A stretch of DNA of 64,000 nucleotides from Sinomicrobium pectinilyticum. GTDB lineage: Bacteria > Bacteroidota > Bacteroidia > Flavobacteriales > Flavobacteriaceae. The notes below the pieces were generated by a model. That model did no database searches. It was not told the origin of the DNA and saw only the letters and a program-made list of their open reading frames with translations. Positions 8,600-17,124 of this stretch are shown here, in pieces. The stretch is taken from contig NZ_RJTM01000028.1 in assembly GCF_003725735.1 (NCBI RefSeq), forward strand, positions 33,079 to 97,078, written 5' to 3'. The position numbers and the translations under genes are program-made. Positions within the stretch are counted from its first letter, which is position 1; every line of letters starts with the position of its first letter.

Positions 8600-8989
8600 C
8601 TATTCCAGGTCAAGATCATCCGGATCGTTCTCCACATAGTCGTCAATATCCCTCCGGTCTTTTTTGGTAGGCCTTCCCGTTCCTTTTTTGCGATAATGCT
8701 CCTTGGCATATTTCAGGAGTTCCGCATTCTCAAAAGCTTCCGGCGGGGTAGTATCTCTCCGGTAAATATCGGTGAGTTTTGCGCCGACCCGGCTTGCAGG
8801 GATATCCAGGACGATGAGTTCGTAGTTGATCTGGTTCTTCCGGAGTTTAATCTTATCAGCAGGGAAAACCTCCCTGGAAGGTTTGACGGTCTGGCCGTTT
8901 ACTTCCACATGTCCTTTTTTACAGGCTTCGGTGGCAATATTTCTCGTCTTATAGTAGCGGACACACCACAAATACTTATCAATACGCAT
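8600..8989 (-). CDS. hslR: S4-domain RNA-binding protein (Hsp15-like)
   Basis: A 129-residue protein starting MRIDKYLWCVRYYKTR, the Hsp15 signature, with the S4 RNA-binding domain over about residues 1-65 (KKGHVEVNGQTVKPS) and a basic then acidic tail. In E. coli Hsp15 rescues 50S subunits stalled with peptidyl-tRNA. The length and sequence pattern fit; the role in this phylum is inferred. It is the first gene of a minus-strand group with the TPMT-like and PyrR-like genes. Confidence 0.87.
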   Translation of the reverse strand: MRIDKYLWCVRYYKTRNIATEACKKGHVEVNGQTVKPSREVFPADKIKLRKNQINYELIVLDIPASRVGAKLTDIYRRDTTPPEAFENAELLKYAKEHYRKKGTGRPTKKDRRDIDDYVENDPDDLDLE

Positions 8990-9023
8990 ACGCTAACGGA
9001 AAATCTACGTTAATTAATAAAAA

Positions 9024-9031
9024 CAAATTTA
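9024..9031 (-). promoter_or_regulatory. Possible promoter -7 element for the S4-domain gene
   Basis: Minus strand TAAATTTG, a perfect TAnnTTTG, 34 bases before the S4-gene start codon. No convincing -33 element is visible. Confidence 0.4.
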
Positions 9032-9067
9032 CAGAAAATTGTATCTTGCGCATTCAATTTTTTAACA

Positions 9068-9796
9068 ATGATGAAGATAAACAGACTAGGTTTGGTTGTA
9101 ATGGGAGCGGTGGTTCTCTTGGGGGCATGTAGAAACGATGATAACGGAGGTGGTGTCGAAGTCCGGGACCCTGCCGAAGTGGCTGCGGAAAATGATGCGA
9201 CTATAAGAGAATACCTGAGCACCCACTTTTATAACTATGAAGAGTTTGAAGCTTATAAAGACTCTGCGTATGTTGACAGCACAGATTTTGATTTTAAGAT
9301 CGTTATTGATACCATTGCCGGGGAGAACAGTGACAAAACCCCGCTGATGGACCAGGTCACGGAAAAGACCATAGCAGTGGAGCTCTCGGCAGACGAGACG
9401 CTGGACCATAAAATGTACTATCTCGTGGCCAGACAGGGAGACAATGACAGTATTCCTGCTACCAAAAGTACGGACTCTACATTGGTAAGGTATAAGGGTT
9501 TTTTGCTGAATGATTTTATCTTTGATAACAGCAATACACCGGTATGGTTTAACCTGTCCAATAATATCCGAGGTTTCCGTGAATTTATGCCTGCATTGAA
9601 GTCAGGTGGAGAAATAAATATCAATGAAGAGGATGGCACTTATGTTATTAGTGGTAATTATGGCATAGGAATGGTATTTATGCCTGCCGGATTAGGGTAT
9701 TATTCCGGTTCCGGTAGTATTCCGGCCTATACTCCCGTAGCTTTTACCGTTGATCTTTTGAGGGTGCGGGAAATAAAAGAGGAAGAAGAGGATTGA
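9068..9796 (+). CDS. FKBP-like peptidyl-prolyl isomerase lipoprotein
   Basis: A 242-residue lipoprotein. Residues 1-21 form a lipoprotein signal ending LGAC, so Cys21 is lipidated; the following RNDD is acidic, as in surface-export signals of Bacteroidota lipoproteins. The C-terminal half (VRYKGFLL..., FDNSN, IRGFREFMPALKSGG, GIGMVFMPAGLGYY, IPAYTPVAFTVDLLRV) has the FKBP-type PPIase layout. It is related in architecture to GldI-type gliding-associated isomerases, but no other gliding gene is close by and I do not assign that name. The N-terminal 140 residues are of no recognised family. It converges on the barrel gene with a shared terminator. Confidence 0.75.
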   Translation: MMKINRLGLVVMGAVVLLGACRNDDNGGGVEVRDPAEVAAENDATIREYLSTHFYNYEEFEAYKDSAYVDSTDFDFKIVIDTIAGENSDKTPLMDQVTEKTIAVELSADETLDHKMYYLVARQGDNDSIPATKSTDSTLVRYKGFLLNDFIFDNSNTPVWFNLSNNIRGFREFMPALKSGGEININEEDGTYVISGNYGIGMVFMPAGLGYYSGSGSIPAYTPVAFTVDLLRVREIKEEEED

Positions 9797-9825
9797 TCCA
9801 GGTCCGGAAAAAAGAAAAATAAAAA

Positions 9826-9858
9826 ACGGTCTGAAAATCCAATTCAGACCGTTTTTTT
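9826..9858. terminator. Bidirectional terminator between convergent genes
   Basis: Perfect 10-bp stem ACGGTCTGAA/TTCAGACCGT (9826-9835 with 9843-9852), T-run on the plus strand and an A-run before it that gives a T-run on the minus strand. Confidence 0.88.
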
Positions 9859-9885
9859 GTTTCTTATCAGACGGATATAGCCTCG

Positions 9886-10485
9886 TTAAAACTTATAAGA
9901 CAGGCCAAAAATAACCTGATTGGGCCTGCTGTCTATTGTAATGTCACTGTTGGTATTGTTTCGTACAATTTTGGCTTCGGAATCGGAAAGTCCCCTTTCC
10001 CACCGGACATCGAGGCCGAGGCTGCCGAATTCCACACCGAGCCCCATCTGCATACCCAGGGTAAAACTATCTGTATCGATATCCTGAATATCTTCTGCAT
10101 CAAAATCCGAGTCCACTACAAACTGGAAAGAAGGCCCGATAAAGGCATGCGCGAAACCGAGGAATTTTTTACCGATAAGGATCGGTACATCGAGTTTTTG
10201 CAGGTCAAAATTTCCTTTGTTACCCTGATATTCGTATTCGCTGCTGATCTGGGTATACATAAATTCCGGACGCAGGTACAGCCCTATGATAGGTACATCC
10301 CCGCGGAGCCATACTCCGGCGTGAAATCCGGCTTTTCCTTTTCCGCCATCCAGAATATCTTCTGCCTGATCTTTGAGGTCTCCTGTCTTGTTGTAGTTAA
10401 AACCGGCCTTTACACCAAAGTCGATTTGGGAAAACCCGGCAGCGCTTACAAAAAGCATAGCAATAATTAAAAGCGATCTTTTCAT
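9886..10485 (-). CDS. Outer-membrane beta-barrel protein (porin-like family)
   Basis: A 199-residue exported protein with a signal peptide (MKRSLLIIAMLFVSAAGFSQ, cleavage probably after Gln20) and alternating beta strands ending in the aromatic FGLSYKF, the usual last strand of outer-membrane barrels. The pattern FGVKAGFNYNK near the start and LDVPILIGKK in the middle are typical of the small OMP_b-brl family, which is very common in Bacteroidota. Function is unknown. It is transcribed alone on the minus strand. Confidence 0.85.
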   Translation of the reverse strand: MKRSLLIIAMLFVSAAGFSQIDFGVKAGFNYNKTGDLKDQAEDILDGGKGKAGFHAGVWLRGDVPIIGLYLRPEFMYTQISSEYEYQGNKGNFDLQKLDVPILIGKKFLGFAHAFIGPSFQFVVDSDFDAEDIQDIDTDSFTLGMQMGLGVEFGSLGLDVRWERGLSDSEAKIVRNNTNSDITIDSRPNQVIFGLSYKF

Positions 10486-10582
10486 AGGTAGGATTTAATT
10501 CCCGGAGTATATAATTTTAACCCGGGATGGTTAATAAATAATTACCTTTTTCAGCAGACATATTCTTTTGCTAAAGAAAAGT

Positions 10583-11536
10583 CTACTTTCTCTTCAGTAC
10601 CTTTTCAACGGCTTTTTCTATCGCTTTATTGTTCAGGCCGTATTTTTCCATGAGTTGGGCAGGTGTTCCGCTTTCTCCGAAAGTATCGTTCGTGGCTATG
10701 AATTCCTGGGGAGCCGGCTGGTTTTTGACCAGGACCCTTGCTACGCTTTCACCCAGTCCGCCATAGTAGTTGTGCTCTTCTGCCGTAACTACGCAACCGG
10801 TTTTGGCAACAGATGCCAGTATGGCCTCTTCGTCCAGCGGTTTTATGGTGTGTATATTGATAACTTCGGCAGAAATGCCTTTTGCTTCCAGGGCTTCGGC
10901 GGCAAGGAGGGACTCCCAGACCAGGTGACCGGTAGCAATGATGGTTACATCCGTACCTTCGTTGAGAAGAATGGCTTTTCCTACTTCGAATTTTTGATCT
11001 TCGGGTGTAAAGTTGGCTACGCTGGGTCTTCCGAAACGGAGGTAAACAGGTCCTTCGTGTTCTGCGATGGCTATGGTAGCGGCCTTGGTCTGGTTGTAAT
11101 CACATGGATTTATTACGGTCATGCCCGGAAGCATTTTCATGAGTCCTATGTCTTCCAGGATCTGGTGTGTTGCCCCGTCTTCTCCCAGGGTAAGCCCCGC
11201 ATGGGAAGCACATATTTTTACATTCTTACCGGAATAAGCAATAGACTGGCGGATCTGGTCATAAACCCTTCCGGTGGAAAAGTTGGCGAAAGTACCGGTG
11301 AACGGTATTTTACCGCCTATGGTAAGCCCTGCGGCCATTCCCATCATATTTGCTTCGGCAATACCAACCTGGAAAAAACGTTCCGGGTTCTCATCTATAA
11401 ATTCCTGGATTTTTAAGGATCCTATAAGGTCGGCACAAAGAGCCACCACATTGGGATTGGTACGGCCAAGGACTGTCATCCCCGCTCCGAATCCGCTTCT
11501 GGTGTCTTTTTTTCCTGTATCTGTATATTTTTTCAT
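10583..11536 (-). CDS. Transketolase, C-terminal subunit (split form)
   Basis: A 317-residue protein equal to the pyrimidine-binding and C-terminal domains of transketolase. The catalytic Glu61 is in QVGIAEANM; the TPP pyrimidine-binding part (about 15-180) and the C-terminal domain (about 190-317, [21 protein letters not shown]) follow. It needs the partner encoded just upstream (11637-12482) to make an active heteromer moving two-carbon units in the pentose phosphate pathway. Split transketolase is frequent in Bacteroidota. It is downstream of the N-terminal gene in the same direction with a 100-base spacer that contains a perfect palindrome. Confidence 0.92.
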   Translation of the reverse strand: MKKYTDTGKKDTRSGFGAGMTVLGRTNPNVVALCADLIGSLKIQEFIDENPERFFQVGIAEANMMGMAAGLTIGGKIPFTGTFANFSTGRVYDQIRQSIAYSGKNVKICASHAGLTLGEDGATHQILEDIGLMKMLPGMTVINPCDYNQTKAATIAIAEHEGPVYLRFGRPSVANFTPEDQKFEVGKAILLNEGTDVTIIATGHLVWESLLAAEALEAKGISAEVINIHTIKPLDEEAILASVAKTGCVVTAEEHNYYGGLGESVARVLVKNQPAPQEFIATNDTFGESGTPAQLMEKYGLNNKAIEKAVEKVLKRK

Positions 11537-11608
11537 TTTGGTTTTTCTGTTTAATGGATTTTAAGGAACAGTACATCATCATAGAGACGCATGGTCTCCT
11601 CTGATTGA

Positions 11609-11626
11609 GACGCACGGCCGTGCGTC
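11609..11626. repeat. 18-bp perfect palindrome between the transketolase genes
   Basis: GACGCACGGCCGTGCGTC is fully self-complementary. A partial copy (GAGACGCATGGTCTC) lies about 25 bases earlier. It resembles interspersed palindromes found between genes in Flavobacteriia. It has no T-run, so it is not an obvious terminator; it could attenuate or protect the message. Confidence 0.7.
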
Positions 11627-11636
11627 CGTACACGGA

Positions 11637-12482
11637 TCAATAATCCCCTAAAGTTTCCGGGTTTTGGGCCAGGGCTTTTTCTAATTGCTCGTCATTGGGT
11701 GCTTTACCGTGCCATGCGTGTGTGTACATCATGAAATCCACACCGTGGCCCATTACCGTATGAAGTAGCACACATACCGGTTTTCCTTTTCCGGTTCTGG
11801 TTCTGGCTTCTTTCATACCGTTTATTACGGCTTCTATATTATTGCCTTCTTTAATTTCCATGACATCCCATCCGAACGCTTCGAATTTGGTTTTGAGGTC
11901 GCCCATGGGAAGTACGTCATCTGTTGCTCCGTCTATTTGCTGACCGTTGTAATCTACGGTGGCAATATAATTGTCCACCTTATATGCAGCGGCATACATA
12001 ATGGCTTCCCAGTTTTGTCCTTCCTGTAATTCACCATCACCGTGCAAGCTGTATACCAGGTGGTTGTCCTTGTTCAGTTTTTTGGCAAGGGCAGCCCCGA
12101 TGGCCACGGACATTCCCTGTCCGAGAGAACCGGAAGCTACACGTATACCGGGAAGGCCTTCGTGCGTGGTAGGATGCCCCTGAAGGCGGGAATCTATCAT
12201 CCGGAAGGTGCTGAGCTCTTCTACCGGGAAGTACCCTTTTCGTGCCAGTACGCTGTAGAATACCGGAGAAATGTGCCCGTTGGAAAGGAAGAAGAGGTCT
12301 TCACCTATACCATCCATATCAAATTCATCTTTCAGTTCCATGATCTCGTTGTACAGGCTTACGAAAAACTCCGTACAACCCAGAGACCCTCCGGGGTGGC
12401 CGGAATTTACCTTGTGGACCATCCGCAAAATATCCCTGCGAACCTGTGTTGATAAGTCGTTTAGTTGTTGAATATTAGACAT
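11637..12482 (-). CDS. Transketolase, N-terminal (TPP-binding) subunit
   Basis: A 281-residue protein equal to the diphosphate-binding domain of transketolase. Substrate and TPP contacts are visible: SGHPGGS (about 27-33), SNGHISP (about 67-73), and the TPP motif GDGELQEGQNWE (148-159) closing at N179. It pairs with the product of the next gene. A TTTG-N20-TATTTTTG promoter lies just upstream, giving a short leader of roughly 20 nt. Confidence 0.93.
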   Translation of the reverse strand: MSNIQQLNDLSTQVRRDILRMVHKVNSGHPGGSLGCTEFFVSLYNEIMELKDEFDMDGIGEDLFFLSNGHISPVFYSVLARKGYFPVEELSTFRMIDSRLQGHPTTHEGLPGIRVASGSLGQGMSVAIGAALAKKLNKDNHLVYSLHGDGELQEGQNWEAIMYAAAYKVDNYIATVDYNGQQIDGATDDVLPMGDLKTKFEAFGWDVMEIKEGNNIEAVINGMKEARTRTGKGKPVCVLLHTVMGHGVDFMMYTHAWHGKAPNDEQLEKALAQNPETLGDY

Positions 12483-12508
12483 TTTTAATAGTTGAAATTA
12501 TTCCCTGG

Positions 12509-12540
12509 CAAAAATAAACTTAAAATAAGCTTCCCACAAA
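12509..12540 (-). promoter_or_regulatory. Promoter of the split transketolase operon
   Basis: Minus strand TTTG (12540-12537), 20-bp spacer, TATTTTTG (12516-12509): both elements perfect. It is the clearest promoter in the window. Confidence 0.75.
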
Positions 12541-12588
12541 AGTTTTCCGTGTTAGTTTTCAGGGTTTCACAAATTATTTGTTGGATTT

Positions 12589-12676
12589 AGCCGGAAGCAC
12601 GAAGTCCGAAGCCTGAAGTTGGAAGTTTGGAGTGCGAAGTCCCGTTATACAAACTCCTAACTTCGTGCTTCCGGCT
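12589..12676. repeat. Intergenic inverted repeat, GCACGAAG family, copy 1
   Basis: Arms AGCCGGAAGCACGAAGT (12589-12605) and ACTTCGTGCTTCCGGCT (12660-12676) are exact 17-bp inverted repeats around a GAAGT-rich centre. A related element lies at 45778-45829. It sits between divergent transketolase and tgt genes, so it is not a terminator of either. Confidence 0.8.
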
Positions 12677-12702
12677 TCAAGCTTCGTACTTTAAAATATT
12701 CC

Positions 12703-12710
12703 TATCTTTG
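12703..12710 (+). promoter_or_regulatory. Predicted tgt promoter -7 element
   Basis: TATCTTTG is a perfect TAnnTTTG. Transcription from it would start near 12716, which supports the ATG at 12733 as the tgt start rather than the in-frame TTG at 12715. Confidence 0.55.
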
Positions 12711-12732
12711 CCGATTGATTGATATTGTTTTT

Positions 12733-13863
12733 ATGAAGTTCGAGTTACAAGCAAACGATCCTGCCAGTAAAGCCAGGGCAGGGAAGATCAGTGCAGGGCA
12801 CGGGGTGATCGAAACTCCTATTTTTATGCCAGTGGGTACCGTGGCATCCGTAAAGGGAGTGCACCAGAGAGAGTTACGGGAAGATATTAACCCGGACATC
12901 ATCCTGGGGAATACCTACCATCTTTATCTCAGGCCTCAGACGGAGATCCTGGAAAAAGCAGGAGGCCTGCACAAGTTTATGGGATGGGAGAGGAACATAC
13001 TTACCGATAGCGGCGGATACCAGGTATATTCCCTGTCAGCTAACAGAAAAATAAAGGAAGAAGGTGTGAAGTTCAAGTCACACATAGATGGTTCGTATCA
13101 TTTTTTCTCTCCGGAAAGCGTAATGGAAATACAGCGGAGCATCGGGGCCGACATTATTATGGCCTTTGACGAATGCACCCCTTACCCGTGCGATTATCGT
13201 TATGCACAGCGCTCCATGCATATGACACACCGGTGGCTCGATCGCTGCGTGGAACACCTGAAAAAAGTACCCGCAAAATACGGGTATGAACAGTCTTTGT
13301 TCCCTATTGTTCAGGGATCGGTTTACAAAGACCTCCGGGAGCAGTCTGCGGAATACATTGCCGGGGTCGGGGCAGACGGCAATGCCATAGGGGGATTATC
13401 CGTAGGAGAACCGGCTGAAGAAATGTATGCCATGACCGAAGTGGTCTGCAAAATACTGCCTGAAGATAAGCCCCGCTACCTGATGGGGGTAGGGACCCCC
13501 GTGAATATTCTGGAGAATATTGCACTGGGAGTGGATATGTTCGACTGTGTGATGCCTACGCGGAATGCACGTAACGGAATGCTATTTACGGCAAATGGCA
13601 TCATCAATATAAAGAACAAAAAGTGGGAAGATGATTTTTCGCCGGTAGATGAAATGGGGGTCACTTTTGTGGATACACAATATTCCAGGGCGTATTTGAG
13701 GCATCTTTTTGCAGCAAATGAGTATCTTGGCAAACAAATTGCTACCATACATAACCTCGGCTTTTATCTGTGGCTGGTGCGTGAGGCGCGGAAGCATATC
13801 CTGGCAGGGGATTTTTACGCCTGGAAAAATGCTATGGTACCGAAGTTGGGGCACAGGCTTTAG
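12733..13863 (+). CDS. tgt: tRNA-guanine(34) transglycosylase without the usual zinc cysteines
   Basis: A 376-residue enzyme that exchanges G34 of GUN tRNAs for preQ1 in queuosine synthesis. TIM-barrel motifs are intact: TDSGGYQ (Asp92, base pocket), GGLSVGEP (221-228) and the nucleophile region GVDMFDCVMPTRNARNG (about 266-282). The C-terminal zinc site is altered: where E. coli has CxCxxC before YSRAY, this protein has Gly309, Thr311 and Asp314; only the His of TIHNL (340) remains. From memory, this is usual in Flavobacteriia. It heads a likely operon with the LptF/G and EamA genes (25-base gap). Confidence 0.93.
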   Translation: MKFELQANDPASKARAGKISAGHGVIETPIFMPVGTVASVKGVHQRELREDINPDIILGNTYHLYLRPQTEILEKAGGLHKFMGWERNILTDSGGYQVYSLSANRKIKEEGVKFKSHIDGSYHFFSPESVMEIQRSIGADIIMAFDECTPYPCDYRYAQRSMHMTHRWLDRCVEHLKKVPAKYGYEQSLFPIVQGSVYKDLREQSAEYIAGVGADGNAIGGLSVGEPAEEMYAMTEVVCKILPEDKPRYLMGVGTPVNILENIALGVDMFDCVMPTRNARNGMLFTANGIINIKNKKWEDDFSPVDEMGVTFVDTQYSRAYLRHLFAANEYLGKQIATIHNLGFYLWLVREARKHILAGDFYAWKNAMVPKLGHRL

Positions 13864-13888
13864 TAATGGAAAATAATATATAGATATA

Positions 13889-14965
13889 GTGAAAATATTA
13901 GATTGGTATATTATTAAAAGGTATCTCGGAACCTTTACGGTGATGCTCCTCCTTTTTATTCCTATAGGGATTATGATAGATCTCTCGGAAAAAGTCGGTA
14001 AAATGATCGAACAGGAAGCACCTACCTCGGAGATTGTCATATATTATATAAACTTCACCTTTTATTTTGCCAACCTGCTGTTCCCCATATTTCTCTTCCT
14101 GTCCATAATATGGTTCACTTCCAAGCTGGCCAATAATACGGAGATAACGGCCATATTGAGCTCGGGGGTACCTTATACCCGTTTTCTCCGGCCCTATATC
14201 GTAGGGGCGGCTCTCGTAGCCATAATGGCTTTTGTTATGGGGATGTTTATTGTGCCTTCGGCCAGTAAAGGCTATAAGGAATTTTATTATAAATACCTGA
14301 AAAAGGGGAAGCAGGACCGTGAGACCACCAATCTCTACAACCAGATCAACGATAACGATTATATCTATGTGAGTAGCTTTGACCCGCGAAATAAGATAGG
14401 GTATAATTTTACCCTGGAGCATTTTGAGGGCGAACAGCTCATATATAAAATATCTGCCCGCAATATCCGGTGGATAGAAAAGGACAGTACGTACCGGTTG
14501 TCTTCCTATATAAAGCGGAAAATAGGGGAAACCGATGATATACTGCAGAAGGAGAGCAGGCTGGATACCGTCTTTTCCTTTAATCTGGATGACCTGACGC
14601 CGGTATCGTACATAGCAGAGACCAAAAACCTTTTCGAACTGAATAAATTTATTGAAAAGGAGCGGAAGAAAGGATCGTCCAATATAAATACATATCTCCT
14701 GGTTAAGTACAAGAGGTGGGGGCTGCCGGTATCGGCATTCATACTTACCATCATTGCGGTAGCCGTATCCTCCAAGAAAAAACGGGGAGGAATGGGGATC
14801 AATCTTGCTCTTGGGATTGCCCTGGCCTTTATTTTTATATTTTTTGACAGGATATTCGGTACCATGGCAGAGCAATCGGGATTTTCTCCTCTGCTCGCAG
14901 CAGCCTTACCCAATATTTTATTCGGAATACTAGCCATCTATCTGCTGAACAATGCTAAACAATAA
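13889..14965 (+). CDS. LptF/LptG-family permease
   Basis: A 358-residue inner-membrane protein with the YjgP/YjgQ layout: N-terminal KILDWYIIKRYLGTF, transmembrane segments at about 12-30, 55-75 and 100-120, a large periplasmic domain (about 125-265), and three more segments at about 275-350. LptF and LptG form the membrane part of the LptB2FG ABC transporter that extracts lipopolysaccharide. Which of the two this is cannot be told from one gene. It starts at GTG 13889, 25 bases after tgt, and overlaps the EamA gene by 14 bases. Confidence 0.9.
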   Translation: MKILDWYIIKRYLGTFTVMLLLFIPIGIMIDLSEKVGKMIEQEAPTSEIVIYYINFTFYFANLLFPIFLFLSIIWFTSKLANNTEITAILSSGVPYTRFLRPYIVGAALVAIMAFVMGMFIVPSASKGYKEFYYKYLKKGKQDRETTNLYNQINDNDYIYVSSFDPRNKIGYNFTLEHFEGEQLIYKISARNIRWIEKDSTYRLSSYIKRKIGETDDILQKESRLDTVFSFNLDDLTPVSYIAETKNLFELNKFIEKERKKGSSNINTYLLVKYKRWGLPVSAFILTIIAVAVSSKKKRGGMGINLALGIALAFIFIFFDRIFGTMAEQSGFSPLLAAALPNILFGILAIYLLNNAKQ

Positions 14966-15890
14966 TCAGAAGAACTACCTCCACCTGCATTTCATAGTGT
15001 TTATCTGGGGGTTTACGGCAGTGCTGGGGGCCCTGATCTCTGTCGAAGCCATTCCGCTGGTATGGTACAGGATGTTTATAGCCACCTTTTTTGTCGGTGG
15101 GTATATATGGTACAGCGGTTTTTCCCTGCGGGTACCGGGAAAAACAGTGCTCGCCTTTATCCTTGCGGGAATTGTACTGGCCCTGCACTGGGTAGCTTTT
15201 TTTAAGGCAGTTAAAGTCTCTAATGTATCCGTAACTTTGGCGATGATATCAACAGGGGCACTTTTTACCTCGATCCTGGAACCCATATGGTACAAACGAA
15301 AGGTCATATGGCATGAAATTGTTCTGGGGCTGGTGGTCATTCTGGGACTATACCTTATTTTTAAAGTAGAATCTTCCTATATCGAAGGCATTGTGCTTGC
15401 CCTTATTGCCGCTTTGCTGTCTTCGGTATTTTCGCTCCTGAACGGAAGGTTTGTAAGACAGTACCGTCCGTCTGTCATTTCTTTTTATGAATTGCTGAGC
15501 GGTGTCGGTTTTCTTTCCCTTTTTATGGGGGGAGAAGTCTTTACCGGGGAATTTTTCAGGCTTGCCTCCCGCGACTGGCTTTATCTCTTTGTGCTTGCTT
15601 CGGTATGTACGGCTTATGCCCTGATATCTTCTGTTAAGGTTATGAAATACATAAGCCCGTATACGGTGATGCTAACCATTAATATGGAACCGGTTTACGG
15701 CATATTGCTGGCCTTTATGGTCCTGGGGGACAGCGAGAAAATGAATCCCCAGTTCTATATCGGTGCCGTAGTTATTCTCGCTACCGTACTGGCCAACGGT
15801 ATATTAAAACACCGGGAAGGTATAAAGAAAGGAAAAGCGGACGGACCGGGTAACGACGTAGGAGCTTCCCCGGATGTGGGAATGTGTTAA
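14952..15890 (+). CDS. EamA/DMT-superfamily transporter
   Basis: A 312-residue integral membrane protein with ten hydrophobic segments in two EamA repeats (about 12-140 and 150-285), typical of the drug/metabolite transporter superfamily. Motifs such as FIVFIWGFTAVLGALIS at the start and SSVKVMKYISPYTVMLTINMEPVYG near the end fit this family. Substrate is unknown. It overlaps the end of the LptF/G gene by 14 bases in another frame, so translation is probably coupled. Confidence 0.9.
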   Translation: MLNNNQKNYLHLHFIVFIWGFTAVLGALISVEAIPLVWYRMFIATFFVGGYIWYSGFSLRVPGKTVLAFILAGIVLALHWVAFFKAVKVSNVSVTLAMISTGALFTSILEPIWYKRKVIWHEIVLGLVVILGLYLIFKVESSYIEGIVLALIAALLSSVFSLLNGRFVRQYRPSVISFYELLSGVGFLSLFMGGEVFTGEFFRLASRDWLYLFVLASVCTAYALISSVKVMKYISPYTVMLTINMEPVYGILLAFMVLGDSEKMNPQFYIGAVVILATVLANGILKHREGIKKGKADGPGNDVGASPDVGMC

Positions 15891-15937
15891 GGTGTATAAA
15901 TAATGGTTTGCCCATAAATTGTACACAAAAAAATCCG

Positions 15938-15945
15938 TAAGTTTG
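15938..15945 (+). promoter_or_regulatory. Predicted accA promoter -7 element
   Basis: TAAGTTTG matches TAnnTTTG, 31 bases before the accA ATG; ATTG (15918-15921) is a weak -33 candidate with a short spacer. Confidence 0.45.
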
Positions 15946-15976
15946 TAGGCTGAATCGAATCAAAATTTAATTGATA

Positions 15977-16930
15977 ATGGAATATTTGGATTTTGAATTA
16001 CCTATCAAAGAACTAGAGGAACAACTATCCAAGTGCAGGGTTATCGGGGAAGAGAGCGATGTGGATGTCACCGAAACCTGTAAGCAAATAGACAAGAAGC
16101 TTACACAAACCAAAAAAGAAATATACAAGAACCTTACGGCATGGCAACGCGTTCAGTTGTCACGCCACCCTTCAAGGCCTTATACTCTCGATTATGTTAG
16201 GGCCATATGCGGGGATACTTTCCTGGAACTGCACGGAGACCGTACCGTAAAGGACGATAAGGCTATGATAGGAGGTCTTGGTAAGATCGACGGACAGAGC
16301 TTTATGATTATCGGCCAGCAAAAAGGTTACAATACCAAAACAAGGCAATACAGGAATTTTGGTATGGCCAATCCGGAAGGATACCGTAAAGCCCTGCGGC
16401 TTATGAAAATGGCAGAAAAGTTCGGAATTCCGGTCGTCTGTCTTGTAGATACTCCCGGTGCTTATCCCGGAATTGAAGCAGAAGAAAGAGGACAGGGAGA
16501 AGCTATCGCCCGGAATATCATGGAAATGACCCGCCTGAAAGTCCCTATCATTGTTGTTATCATCGGAGAAGGCGCCTCCGGTGGGGCACTCGGGATCGGT
16601 GTGGGAGACAGGGTGCTCATGCTGGAAAACACATGGTATTCGGTAATATCACCGGAATCCTGTTCGTCTATTTTGTGGAGAAGCTGGGAATATAAAGAAC
16701 AGGCAGCCGAAGCTTTAAAACTTACGGCCAAGGATATGAAGAAACTACACCTGGTAGATGATATTATAAAAGAACCCCTCGGAGGTGCGCATTCCGACAG
16801 GGAAAGCACTTTCAAGACCGTTGCCCAGGTCATTCTGGAGAACTACGAAGAACTGAAAAAACTGAGCCCGGAAGAACTCGTGGAAGAGCGTATGGAAAAA
16901 TATGCCAGCATGGGTGTGTTTAAAAATTAG
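15977..16930 (+). CDS. accA: Acetyl-CoA carboxylase carboxyltransferase subunit alpha
   Basis: A 317-residue subunit that, with AccD, moves the carboxyl group from biotin to acetyl-CoA, the first step of fatty acid synthesis. Characteristic parts: N-terminal coiled region, [75 protein letters not shown] and the oxyanion-hole segment [13 protein letters not shown] chose the ATG at 15977 over the TTG two codons earlier. It is a single-gene unit with its own promoter and terminator. Confidence 0.96.
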   Translation: MEYLDFELPIKELEEQLSKCRVIGEESDVDVTETCKQIDKKLTQTKKEIYKNLTAWQRVQLSRHPSRPYTLDYVRAICGDTFLELHGDRTVKDDKAMIGGLGKIDGQSFMIIGQQKGYNTKTRQYRNFGMANPEGYRKALRLMKMAEKFGIPVVCLVDTPGAYPGIEAEERGQGEAIARNIMEMTRLKVPIIVVIIGEGASGGALGIGVGDRVLMLENTWYSVISPESCSSILWRSWEYKEQAAEALKLTAKDMKKLHLVDDIIKEPLGGAHSDRESTFKTVAQVILENYEELKKLSPEELVEERMEKYASMGVFKN

Positions 16931-16981
16931 TTCATCTAAAATATCAACCGCCATAATCCCTTTTCCGGGGGATAAGGATAC

Positions 16982-17011
16982 AAACCGAAGTAAAGAACTT
17001 CGGTTTTTTTT
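16982..17011 (+). terminator. Terminator after accA
   Basis: Perfect 10-bp stem AAACCGAAGT/ACTTCGGTTT (16982-16991 with 16997-17006), 5-nt loop, eight T residues. Confidence 0.9.
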
Positions 17012-17124
17012 ACGTTATGAACATAAAGTCGTAACTTGTTAACAGCTTAAATGTTGACGAGGAGTGAATATTAAGTAGTCCTAATTATTTAATAGTTAAA
17101 ACAGCATTTTCTACATTCGCGTTT

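Noticed and set aside
8596..8709. N-terminal extension of the TPMT-like methyltransferase
   Set aside because: It overlaps the S4-domain gene on the same strand and precedes the natural family start at 8595.
9086..9639. Minus-strand frames opposite the FKBP-like gene
   Set aside because: They are shadows of a well-supported lipoprotein gene with signal peptide and fold pattern.
12715..12732. TTG start for tgt
   Set aside because: It coincides with the predicted transcription start; the ATG at 12733 gives the normal Tgt N-terminus.
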